Source: Gonium pectorale (lineage: Eukaryota > Chlorophyta > Chlorophyceae > Chlamydomonadales > Volvocaceae). Taken from it: a DNA stretch of 35,579 nucleotides. Shown in pieces: positions 21,669 to 31,425 of this stretch (position 1 is the first letter of the stretch; each line of letters opens with the position of its first letter). A program made the position numbers and the translations under genes. Below the pieces are notes generated by a model. That model did not search any database. It was not told the origin of the DNA and was given only the letters and a program-made list of their open reading frames with translations. Where the stretch lies: NCBI GenBank assembly GCA_001584585.1, contig LSYV01000003.1:3454192-3489770 (forward strand), given 5' to 3'.

Positions 21669-22419
21669 GTCGCTAGTTCGGGTGATACCTCAACCAACGC
21701 GAAAGTGTTAAGTGTACTGAGTTCAGCGTGGGTTGCCAAGACAGCCTGTCGTCACATCGCCCATGTCAGGTCCCTGAGCGCCCATCTAGAGTTCCTGAGT
21801 GCGTGCCGGGTCAGCGGGTCGCCCCAGCCACGCGTAGCGGGAACTCCCTTTGCGCCGCAGCACGGCCGGTCTTGATAACCGCATTCTGGTCCTCGCATCG
21901 CCTGGGTACCACTCCCAAACTTTGACGGGTGATAACTCTCGCTCGGATCATATGCCCACGCTGGGGAAGCTTCGTCAGATCCTTCGAGATGTCCTCTTGC
22001 GGCCTGACACGGTCTGGAGCTAGGGCGGTTATCCGACACTGCCGTACATGGCCTGCCGTACAAGGGGTCTGCAAGCAGACAAAGTCGTGAACCAACTACT
22101 GTCAGACCCGCCCATCCAGTGCCATTTGTGTTCAGTATGCTTGTATAAACATACACGCGCATTTGTGGACTTCTCTGAAGCTTGGGCCAGCCTAGGGCGT
22201 GCCCAACCACAGTGTTAGTCGGTGGCTCACGGTGTCAGATGACCGTGCCCAACCCGCTAAAACAAGTCACATAACGCCCTGCACGCCGACGTGCGAGACA
22301 GGGAGGCTAGGAGATGCCGGATTGCGCCCATGCACCCAGAAGGGCGGCAGGGCCTGAGAGGCTGGATGCGCTTAGGGCCCGAGCGAGTGATACATGAAGG
22401 CAGAGTCCATTGAGCATTA

Positions 22420-22482
22420 AAGAGAACTATATACGGGGAAGGCAACCTCTACGCGCATACACACTCGGGGGCGTGATGTTTC
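22420..22482 (-). repeat. Dispersed repeat, copy R
   Basis: Read on the minus strand it begins ggaaacatcacgcccccgag and continues tgtgtatg and cgtagagg, matching copies P and Q with more changes. Confidence 0.6.
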
Positions 22483-23041
22483 CAGCAGGGCGCCGAGTAC
22501 AGGGCATGGCGGGCGAGGTAGACGAGCAGACCTGCACTCCCGGTGTGTGCCACCGGTATACTTACCTGATGATATGTAGAGGGTGAGGGCCCGGCGAGCG
22601 GTCGACGATGTGACCAGTCCACCGGCGGCCAGCGGTTACCAGTCGCGGGGCGCCCAGCCCGCACCCCTGAACCGCCGTTTGGCGTAGTACAGACCTGGAA
22701 TGGGCGAGGCTGGTGGCATTGTATGAGGGGCAGCGGCGGACATGATTCACTCCTCCCACTTCGCAACTGCAACGCACGCGGCGCAAAGGCTTACTCAAGG
22801 TGGCGGGGACCCCATGGGGTTGGGTTAGATGCAGCTGCTGCCCTGCTGCACGGCCATGCTGCAGCGATCCCATCTAATGTATGTGCTGGCCAAACTTGAC
22901 GGCAGTGGCGTGCCCGAACCGGCTGCAAACGTGGCACTTGCTGCGATCGACGGGTCATGCAACCCAAGATGGGTAGAATAGGGTCCAATCCACCCAATCC
23001 AAGTGTGTGTGTTACATCGTGCGAATATGCGTGCGTGCTTC

Positions 23042-23044
<3 letters not shown>

Positions 23045-23072
<28 letters not shown>
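23045..23072. repeat. (GT)14 microsatellite
   Basis: Fourteen uninterrupted GT dinucleotides in non-coding DNA; likely length-variable. Confidence 0.95.
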
Positions 23073-23221
23073 TGTGTGCTAATCCAACTGTTTCCAATCC
23101 AGCAATCCACCAAGTCCAGAAGCGCTGTCCCATCCGCATCCCAATCCTTCAATCCACCACTCCGTAGACAAGACCGTTTTGATATCCCTGTGACCGACCC
23201 AAAACCCGATCCATGTTTGTT

Positions 23222-23509
23222 TCACCCCTCCCAAACCCAGACTCCGGCTGGGGCGCCAGTCGAGTGCACCATCAAGGCGACGCCGACCCGGTGTAAGTTC
23301 CGCAGAATTTTGCAGCCGTCCTTGTGAGTGCCTTGAGCAGCGGCGGCGGCTGCCGAGTTCTGCGCCTGAGCCCCGCCACCCAAGGTTTGACCGGGAGCTG
23401 GTCTACAGCCAATGTCGCAATCGCCGAGGGCCATAAAGCTTGCGGAAACATATGGGACTGTAAACGGCGGAATCGCGGAAGCTAATGAAGAATTGCGGGA
23501 GGTGGACAA
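23222..23509 (-). CDS. Unrecognised open frame (possible gene or first exon)
   Basis: A 95-codon frame starting MSTSRNSSLASAIPPFTVPY, with an Ala run near its middle and ending VWVWEG. It lies head-to-head with the possible gene at 23815. No similarity was recognised and GC3 bias is modest. It may be chance. Confidence 0.2.
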   Translation of the reverse strand: MSTSRNSSLASAIPPFTVPYVSASFMALGDCDIGCRPAPGQTLGGGAQAQNSAAAAAAQGTHKDGCKILRNLHRVGVALMVHSTGAPAGVWVWEG

Positions 23510-23814
23510 CTCAAGAATGGGGAAGCGGCAACGTCGGGGAGAGCGGAGTCAAAGAGCATGAAGGTGAACTTTTTTTGCATGTACAGATGCTTGAAAAGTT
23601 AGGAGAGTAAAGAGGAATTGAGAATGGCGCACGACCATCATGGAACCTGGATTTGACTTGGAGCGACAGCTGCCTCAAGAAGTCGACCTTGTGCATAGAA
23701 ACCAGTCCTCTTGATGTAGCTCTTACAGACATAGTTCTGCTTTAGTTTGGTTTAGGTAGGTAGCAGTGGAGCATAGCTGCGAGTCGTTGACCTGGAAAAG
23801 GCAGACAGCGCAAC

Positions 23815-24426
23815 ATGGCGCGAGTTGGGCCTGTTGATTTGGAAAATGTGGACCCGGCGAGCGGACTTCTGAGCACGCTCCGGCCTGCTAGTGGAAATGG
23901 AGTCGTGCCCATGAAGGGGAGGTGCGCAACTGGCAATGCCAGGAACCCCTTGGGAGACTTGACGTCATTCTACCAGGTAAGCAATGCATGAGTGAACTGC
24001 TCGGACCGAGAAGCGCTACACAGCTGCCATTGACTTCGTCCACCTCCCTATTTCTTCCCCTGTACCCAACGGCGCCATGGCTTGGTTGTGGCTTGCAGTC
24101 ACTGGACGCTGCGGCCATGAGCGCCTCCAGCCGCGTTGTCGAGGTGCGTCAAAGGCAAGGTTGCTTCTGCGCCTAGTGTGACAGTCGTTCATACATCCGC
24201 CCAAAGTGAGCGTTCTTGTGTGCCGCACCTCGCAGGTGCGGCAAGTGAAGGAGGCCACCCCCTCCCTCTTCTCAAGCACGTCTCTCACCTGTAAGTGCTC
24301 GCACCTGGAAGCGGTCGGGGCCACTGCCTCCTGTGCGATGTAAGCACGCCCTTCGTATCGGCTGCAGGTTCTTGGCAACCGTCCGCGCCGAGTTCCAGGA
24401 CTGGGTCCCTTCGCTACATGCGGTGA
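23815..24426 (+). CDS. Possible small protein with destruction-box-like motif
   Basis: Four candidate exons with good splice sites and matching phases: 23815-23976 (donor gtaagc), 24099-24143 (donor gtgcgt), 24236-24290 (donor gtaagt), 24368-24426 (stop TGA). Together they give 106 aa. The first exon reads MARVGPVDLENVDPASGLLS and ends GNARNPLGDLTSFYQ. RNPLGDLT fits the R-x-x-L destruction box found at the N-terminus of mitotic cyclins and other APC/C substrates, and LENVDP resembles a KEN-type context. No cyclin box follows. In another frame the last exon would read FLATVRAEFQDW, which might hint at a different last-exon boundary. It could be a small cell-cycle protein, a truncated cyclin relative, or chance. 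Confidence 0.35.
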
Positions 24427-24778
24427 AGCGTGCGCACCAGCAGCAGCCGCAACGTCACCTGTTGCACCTGACCAGACTCGGCGTCAGATGCGCTCTCTAC
24501 TTCGCATGCGTTGTGCGCACTGAATTGGTAAAGCGTGATCCTGGTTCAGCATTCATTCCATTGCTGCTGCCAAAGCAGTACGTGCATTATTGTGCATTAT
24601 GCGCGTGGGGACGGCCAGCAACCATGTGACACAGTGGCTGTGGATGTGGCGTGGGCTGCCATTGCGGAGGAGTAGCCTTTTGCGTTGGGTGCGCACGCTG
24701 TCGGTGTCAAATGCGCCATGTGTTGATCAGGCTGGGCCGGACCCGTGTTTCAGCGCACCATGATCTCACCGCCACTCA

Positions 24779-24812
24779 ACATTGAGAGACGCGGTACATT
24801 GAGAGACGCGGT
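24779..24812. repeat. 17-bp unit duplicated in tandem
   Basis: Two exact adjacent copies of acattgagagacgcggt in unassigned DNA. Confidence 0.9.
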
Positions 24813-26505
24813 TGACGTGCACCCCTACCGCCCTCTCGAGATCCGCATCACCCAGTCGCGCACCCCGCCCGGTCCGGATCGTTCCGTCGGCGCCCGGATG
24901 GCGGCAAGAACTCAAAATGCCATAGAGTACAATATACTGCACCGAGTGGAAGCTTCGCCCTGTCAGCCCGGCGGTGGGTTTTGCTATTGCACAACATGTA
25001 TACATTTGCGTGTGTTTTGTGCGCCGTGAGCGCAGCGGTTCGTACCGGGAGAGGCTTGTGTCGAAGGGCACCACTTGGTGGGTCACTTTCAAATAGAGGG
25101 ATACAATCATGGCCGCCGCACTGCCAGCGGTCACATAACGTACTGACGCACTGTAACAACTCATTGTACTGGTAGCACAAAATGAATTTGAGCATTTCAA
25201 AGCGCACAGCGCGTCCTTGAGGTGGTCCTCTACTGCGCATCGCAACCTGCCCGGATACACACATCATACAATACGTCAAAGCACCTGCGTCCAACCGTGT
25301 ATCTTCCCGATGCACATCCTGTGCCGCCAACGCCGTGTATCAGTCACAGCTGCAATAGCCTGAGAGGAGAGACCTCGCGGACTCAAGGAACCGAACTCGC
25401 CCTCCTAAGTGCAGTTGGGCATTGGTAGCACGGCCCGCCGCAGCGACACACGCTAGCACGCCACAGGTTGCCTTCCCTGTTTCCGTTTCCTTTCTCTAGC
25501 GCGGGCGTTCACAGGCGTTCGCACGGGCTGCAGTGCGTCAGTAGCAGTTGCCCGTTGGAATTGCGGCAGGGGCGGCTCCGCCAGCAGCGGCCGCAATTAC
25601 GGGCGGGGGGGGGGGAGACAGCGAGGGAGGGCGCCAGGCGAATATCTCCCTGCGGCCTGTGCACTGGGCGCCCAACCACCGTTGCTGCCACCACTGCCGC
25701 CGCTTTTAACAGAATTGTGTCGGCAGGGCGAAACGTCCGCTCGGTGCATCCTCTATACTCCATGGCACTTGAGCGATGGCCCGGTGCAGCAAGGGAACAG
25801 TTGCCCACTACTCGCAAATCCTCGCGCAATCTAAGCGACGCCAACGGCAGGTTGAGTGACAAAGAGGGGGCGCCAGTCACTCGCATGCGTAGAGGATTCA
25901 GGATCCACAGCCTAGCTCGCGTACGTACCGGTCCGAACGCCGTCCGAAATACGAAACTCACACCGAGGCGGAGAAGGGCAGGAGCAATTAGGTTGCAACA
26001 GAGCGACGATGTACAGGAGGGCAAAGGGTGCTCCCCTGGGGCCATTAGGGCACCCTGACATCCAGCTATCCTGCTGACCCGCGGGTGTGCCACCCCGGCC
26101 AGCCCGGCGCGCCGTCTTATTGTAAACCCTTCTTACGGTAGCCAACATTTCTAGCCACCAAAGAGACCCCAAGTACCTTGCTTGACCGAACAGGTCTTGT
26201 GTACATGCAAGTGCGTAGCACGGGAGCGACAGCACGATGAATAGTTTACCGGCATTTGAGCACATAATGACAACCCAACTGTCCGTCCCATATGACGGAA
26301 GCAATAAGTGTTATACATACCGGTACATCACAGGCAAATTGACTTTGTGGGTCAACCCAGTTCTGGAACTTGACAACTGTACAGCAGACGTACTAAGACT
26401 GAACAACTGTATGACTGCACTTGCGGGGTTGTCTCACAGGGTTCCCGCATTTTGCCACTGACCCACGCACGGCGCAGCTGTCCCCAGCAACGCAAGGGAT
26501 ACGTG

Positions 26506-26510
26506 TTACA
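26506..26510 (-). terminator. Putative poly(A) signal TGTAA of the two-domain W-H-H gene
   Basis: TGTAA on the minus strand lies 25 bases after the TGA at 26537-26535. The spacing is short but possible. Confidence 0.3.
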
Positions 26511-26534
26511 GCGCCTGAAGCCCGCGATGACATT

Positions 26535-29505
26535 TCAGACAGTTGAGGGCAGCGGCCGCTTGTCAGGTGGCACAAACTGCGCAGCCGCAGCATCGGAATA
26601 CGCAACGCCCTTGGAGTAGTGTCTGAGGAAGCGCTCCGGGTCCGCCACAAGCTCCTGCATACGGACAGCCGTATAGCCTTTGCTCGCCAGCAGCACCGGC
26701 CACTCCGGCAGCAGCATGGGCCCAAGGGCCCATTCTCCATGCTCCCTGTCACCGCCAGCAACCTCGCCAGCGGCTGCCGTGCTCCCCTCCGCCAGCTCGC
26801 CTGTCGCCTGCGCGGGCGGCGGCCGGTCCGCGAACAGCGCCTGAGAGTATTCGTTCGCTAGTGTGTGCGTCACAGTGTTGACCCAGAAGTAGTTAATGGT
26901 CAAGTGGAACCCGTCGCCTTGCAGAGCGCGCAGCGCGTCCAACGCGACGTTCCCGCCCCGCCGGCGGCCGTGGCGCGAGAGGCAGCAGTAGATGGCCCGC
27001 AGGAGGCACTCGTGATTCCATCGGTCCAGGGAGCGCGAGAGGAAACGGGAGAGGAACTCCGCGTCGCTCAGCTGGGATGCGGGTCCCCGCGCAGCGCCGG
27101 CGCCGGCGGCGGGGAGCTTGGGGACCTGCAGTAAAGGCACACCACGGGGGCGGCCCGTGTACCGTATGTGCGCAACCGTGCGACACAGGGTGCGGGATAG
27201 GTGCTTTCACGGCTGCAAACGTGCAAAGTAATGCATAAGGCAATGCTTGAGGAGCAGCTAATGGGCTGAGGCAGGCATCTTACCTCCTTGAAGGATAGGG
27301 CACTCAGGTCGGTGAGGATGCTCGGAAGCGGCCTCTGCGCCGAGGGCAAGCCATGAAGCACCATCAAAACAGGTTCGCATGGCAGCCTAGGTGCTAGGTG
27401 GCAAAGTACTGAGGCGCACAGCTAGGCACACAAGTCGCCAGCAGGACACGCATCCGGGGCATCAGCCAGCAGGCACGCACCTTGTCAGGCAGCACCACAC
27501 ACGTGCGGGCCTCGGGCGTCTGCGGGAGCGCGCCCACGTTGTGCGGCCGGCCATCTGACTTAGCTTCACGAGCAGCCGCGGGCCAGGGAGCTGCACACGG
27601 CACTGCAAGAGAGCGGCTGATGGGAGCTGTGCGTGTGCATGCAAGAGCGACGCACGTTTAATTTCACGGGCGATGTGTTTGCCAGCGTCAGACATCCCAC
27701 ACCGCTGTCAGCTGTGCCCTCCGACAGCGACATCGTAGCAGCGGCTCTATCTGTTGCCGCTGCCACATATGCACGACCCGGTCACCCGCGTTACAGCCCA
27801 CTACTGGAGCGGGATACTGCCGCGCCTCGCTTTGCCCACAGCTACACCTGCGGGACACCTCTCCGCGATCGGGTAGGATTCAGTCCTACCCGCTATGTCC
27901 CCGCCCCTCTGTCCCCGCCCCTCGCCCTTCTCCACGCCCCCCACCTGTAGCATGAGCTGCTTGCTGTAGTAGTGCAGGAACAGCCCGCCATTGCTGAGCT
28001 GCGGGTTCATCAGGAGAAATAGCTTGAAGTCCACCGTCGCCCCTGCAAGGCAAACGCACGTTTGTGCGTCATGGTAGCTGGGCCCGAAAAGCAAAGGCGT
28101 GCTGGGTGTTGCGTGGAGGACACCGCAGCTTCGTGCAAAATACTGAAGCCCCACTGCTCACAGAGGCCGTCCCCTGGCCCAACCCCAGCCGGCGGCGCTC
28201 ACCATCGGGGACCTTCAGGCTGGCGATTGCGAAGTGCACCTGGGATTTGTGGCATGGGCGGGAGCACTCGTCTACCGTAGCTCGGCGCGCTGCAGCCAGG
28301 TGTAAACAAATATCGCAGGGGTGGTACGCTCTCAAGAAGCCCTACTCCAATGCTGGTGGGCAAGCCCGGAGCAGCTGGGACCCAGCGCGGCCCGGCGCTT
28401 CTGTACCAACCAAGAACGCACCATGTGCGCCCAGAAGTACGTCATCGTCTCGTGGTACGTGGTGCCGGTCTTGCGCCGCGTGACGGGGCTGTTGGCGATG
28501 AAGGCCCGGATGGAGGCGTGGATGCGGGCGAGACCGTCGCGACGGCCGTGGCGCGTCAGGTACAGCCAGGCCAGGCGCAGGTGCGTCCGGTGGTCCCACA
28601 ACTCCAGGCTGTAGTCCTCGAGCTTCTGCAGTTACGGGGCAGTTTTGCCGTACGTGAGGTTGCAGTTGATGGGGTGGGCGGGCGCGGTCAGGAAGTGCGG
28701 GCAGGGGGCCGTGCTCCGTGGGGAGGATGCCGGTGTGGACCGCGAAGGCAGGGGATCATTGAGAATGAAGGTGGCGGATGGGGAGCGGCTGTACGGGCCC
28801 GTGCTTGGCCGTGCGCCTTCAGCGTGGGGTCAACACAGGCAGCAGACGATCGGGATGAGCAGCCATCCGAAGTATTAGTTTTATCCGCACCACCGGGCAG
28901 ACGCTTCCCCGCGGCACGCACGAGTGAGCAACAAGTTCCACCGTGGCGGCCGGCTGAGGCGCGGAGCTGAAGGCGCTGATCGCAGACGGCAGGGCACATG
29001 CCCATGTGCCGCGTCGGCTTGATCTGCGCAAATATGCATGAAACTCCCCGGCCCGGTAGCCACAAAACCCCGCGCCGCCTAGCCGCACCCGCAGGAACTC
29101 GTCATCCGGCTCGTCCTCCGCCTGCAGCCACCGTTCCAGGATGTCAGGCTCCGAGCCGCTACCACCGCCACCGCGGCCGTCACCAGCGCGGGTGTCAGCC
29201 TGAGCAGCATCCGCCGTCGCCGCTGGTGCCGCGGGAGGCGCAGGATGCTGGCTCGCAGGCTGCAGCTTGCGCTTGTGGCGCAGCGTCGAGACGAGCCAGT
29301 CCAAATGTGCCTTGAGGGCCTGGAGCACGCAGGGAACGGCCTTGTCGGAACGTTGGCCAGTGGCTGGGAGGTCGTCCAGGGTCTCAAGAACCCTGTCTGC
29401 ACGGTTCACCCACTCCCCCCCCCACACACACGCACGCAGCGCGGCTCCAGTTCGGCACGGTTTCATGGCAGCGCCAAAGACCGACACGGTCTCGTTGGCG
29501 TCCAC
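26535..29505 (-). CDS. Uncharacterised protein with two W-H-H domains
   Basis: Exons in transcript order: 29505-29436, 29396-29089, 28625-28422, 28239-28203, 28042-27890 (or -27945), 27602-27481, 27334-27284, 27125-26535 (stop). With the longer fifth exon the total is 1536 nt, 511 aa, all in phase. With the better-looking donor at 27944 the next exon is out of phase, so this join is uncertain. After an Ala/Gly-rich linker, domain 1 reads DDEFLRKLEDYSLELWDHRT, HLRLAWLYLTRHGRRDGLAR, TTYHETMTYFWAHM, FLHYYSKQ and VVLPDKRPLPSIL. Domain 2 repeats this order: SLDRWNHECLLR, CCLSRHGRR, FHLTINYFW, FLRHYSKG, FVPPDKRPLPSTV. Proteins with a W-x-H-x-x-H-L...YHET arrangement are known to me as uncharacterised hypothetical proteins; I cannot name the family or a function. 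The first exon is the least certain. Confidence 0.6.
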
Positions 29506-29587
29506 GAGCGGACCTTGCCGAGCCCCGTGTTTATCCCCGGGAACTCAAACCGGGGCCGGCTACGTGGCCGCGCAGGCCAACACGCGG

Positions 29588-31170
29588 TCATTGCGCGAGC
29601 ATGGCGCACACCTCGGCGTCGTGGACTGATCCGGGCATGCAGCTCCACATCCGGTGGCCCAAGACCTGCGGCAGCTGCAGCCGGTCGGACACCTGGGACG
29701 CCCGCAGCGCCCGCGGTAGGTCCTGCGCTCCCAGCCGGGCAGAGCAGAGCGGAGCAGAGCAGCGCAGCATGGGTGGCAGCCAAGTACTCAGAGGCCGGGA
29801 CGGTCAGCGCAACAAGGGCTTGGCACCACGGCTGGGTGGAGGTAGGGAGCACATGGCATGACCATGGCGGTGGCGGCATCCGAACGGCCCGCGCTTGCGT
29901 CCGAACGGCCTGTAGGAAACGCCGTTGGGCACAATGGGCACGACCCTCACAGCCCGGGAGGTGCATTATCCAGTACATGCACTATAGAGCGGCTGTGCCC
30001 ATACCGTACCCGAATGGCAGCGCGGCTGTTGGGCCCGCTCCTGCCCCGCGCGGCCCGCCACCTGACAGCCCGCATGGCACCGCACCTGCTTGTTGGCGAT
30101 GACGAGCACGGCCACGTCGCGCAGGGCCTCCTCCGCCATCAGCCGCTGCAGCTCATCGCGCATCTGCCGGGGGGCAGGGGGCGGCAAGCCCAGCAGCACG
30201 CCGTGCGTAAATGAAAGGGGCAGAGGGGTGGGATGGGACAGGGGAAATACGTACTGCCCGGTTGGCTGCACGCCATGGGCAGTCTGTGGCGAGCCATGTG
30301 TAAAGGCAGAGAGCGGTTGAGGCTACGGCGGCGGCGGCAGCAGAGCAGGTGGATTTGAGCTCTGTCGGCACCAGCGCCGAACGGGCCCCTTAGTGCCAAG
30401 CGAGGCGACAGCGGTGCCCCTCGCTGCGTTACCGCTCGGCCCCAGCACGATGCTGGTGAGCCATCCCGATCCCGCCCCACCCTGGTGCAACCAGGTAGGA
30501 GCACGCAGGTAAGCCCCATGATCAAAGGCTGCCACAGCCGCACACCCACAACTGTACGGGCACGACTCAGGCATCATCAGCACATCCACAATTTGTACAC
30601 TCACTTCGTCCATCCGATCGTGGTCGTTAGAATCCGCGAAAAAGATCAGGCAGTCGGTGTTTTGGAAGTAGTGTCGCCAGAGCGGGCGAATCTTGTCGCA
30701 CCCTCCCACATCTACACAACACGGCACCGGCGGCCACACCACAGCGGCGGACATGCGGAGCGAGGGCGGTTGTTCAGCGTCGCTGCGGTGTACTGGTGTA
30801 TCTACTACTTTACAGACCGTGAAACACGCGCGTTCTTGGCATACACCACGGGGAAACATGACACGCTGCAAAGACGGAACGCACAGGGCCATTGGGTGGC
30901 CCGGGACGCCAGACGGCCCTGGGCCACTGCTGTTTGTCCCCCGCCCTCTCAACCGCACTGACCCCAGACGGTCATACTGGCGCCAGAATGCTCCAACGTC
31001 TCGACATTGAAGCCAACCGTGGGGATGGTGGTGACCACCTCGCCAAGCTTGGCCTTGTAAAGCCACGACGTGCGCCCAGCTGCGTCCAGGCCCACGCTTA
31101 GAAGACGCCATTCCTCGTCCTTCCCCTTGAAAACGCTCCGTAGCAGCCCCGCGACGAAGGAAGGTGACAT
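29588..31170 (-). CDS. Divergent ARF-family small GTPase
   Basis: ARF GTPases recruit vesicle coats and effectors to membranes. Exons in transcript order: 31170-30963, 30711-30605, 30163-30086, 29722-29588 (528 nt, 175 aa; ARFs are usually about 181). Recognisable blocks are [10 protein letters not shown] (P-loop), [16 protein letters not shown] (switch 1), [19 protein letters not shown] (switch 2), [15 protein letters not shown] and [20 protein letters not shown] (NKxD). Oddities: the P-loop Lys is Arg33; the switch-2 Gln equivalent to ARF1 Gln71 is Cys74; residue 2 is Ser, so no N-myristoyl Gly; and the C-terminus diverges after the NKQD helix into [19 protein letters not shown] and lacks the T-C-A-T motif and the final helix. 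Splice sites are intact and no internal stop is present. It is either a non-conventional GTPase, a pseudogene with intact frame, or has an unrecognised last exon. Confidence 0.82.
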
Positions 31171-31425
31171 CGTGGGCTCAGTGTCGTGTGGAACTGTTCA
31201 TCATATGGCTCTCTTTATACCGCATGCGGAAGATCATCGGTAGCCAGGACAGCGCTGCACAGCTCGGCTGGATCCTGAACGCCCAACCGCTGGCGCGTTC
31301 CAACGGCTCGGCATTTCGTGCGATCCGTTTCACATGCATGGAGCCGGCTTAACAGATTGCCGCTTTCGTTTGCTGTAAGAAGTAGCTGCAAGTAAATACT
31401 CTAACATTTGCGCAGCGCGCATGGG
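31171..31425. promoter_or_regulatory. Shared head-to-head promoter region
   Basis: Only 255 bases separate the ATG of the ARF-like gene (minus) from that of the LSMT-like gene (plus), so both promoters and 5' UTRs must lie here or overlap. No clear TATA element was recognised. Confidence 0.6.

Larger units (their letters stand above)
20850..23220. other. Region without a recognised gene
   Basis: Short frames only, none with recognisable similarity or steady GC3 bias. It contains the upstream region of paralogue C, an 18-bp duplication (21633-21668), repeat copy R and a (GT)14 microsatellite. Confidence 0.45.
24427..26510. other. Region without a recognised gene
   Basis: Holds a 17-bp tandem duplication (24779-24812) and overlapping long frames on both strands at 25468-26058 (plus) and 25509-26093 (minus). 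Neither frame is recognisable and neither has the GC3 bias of the real exons. A poly(G) run lies near 25605. Confidence 0.4.

Noticed and set aside
25468..26093. Overlapping frames of 196 and 194 codons on opposite strands
   Set aside because: No similarity, weak GC3 bias on both strands and no supporting splice structure; could not be called a gene.
30323..31111. 262-codon minus frame across the ARF-like gene
   Set aside because: It shares only part of the ARF exons in frame and runs through two introns; the spliced model recovers the full ARF motif order.
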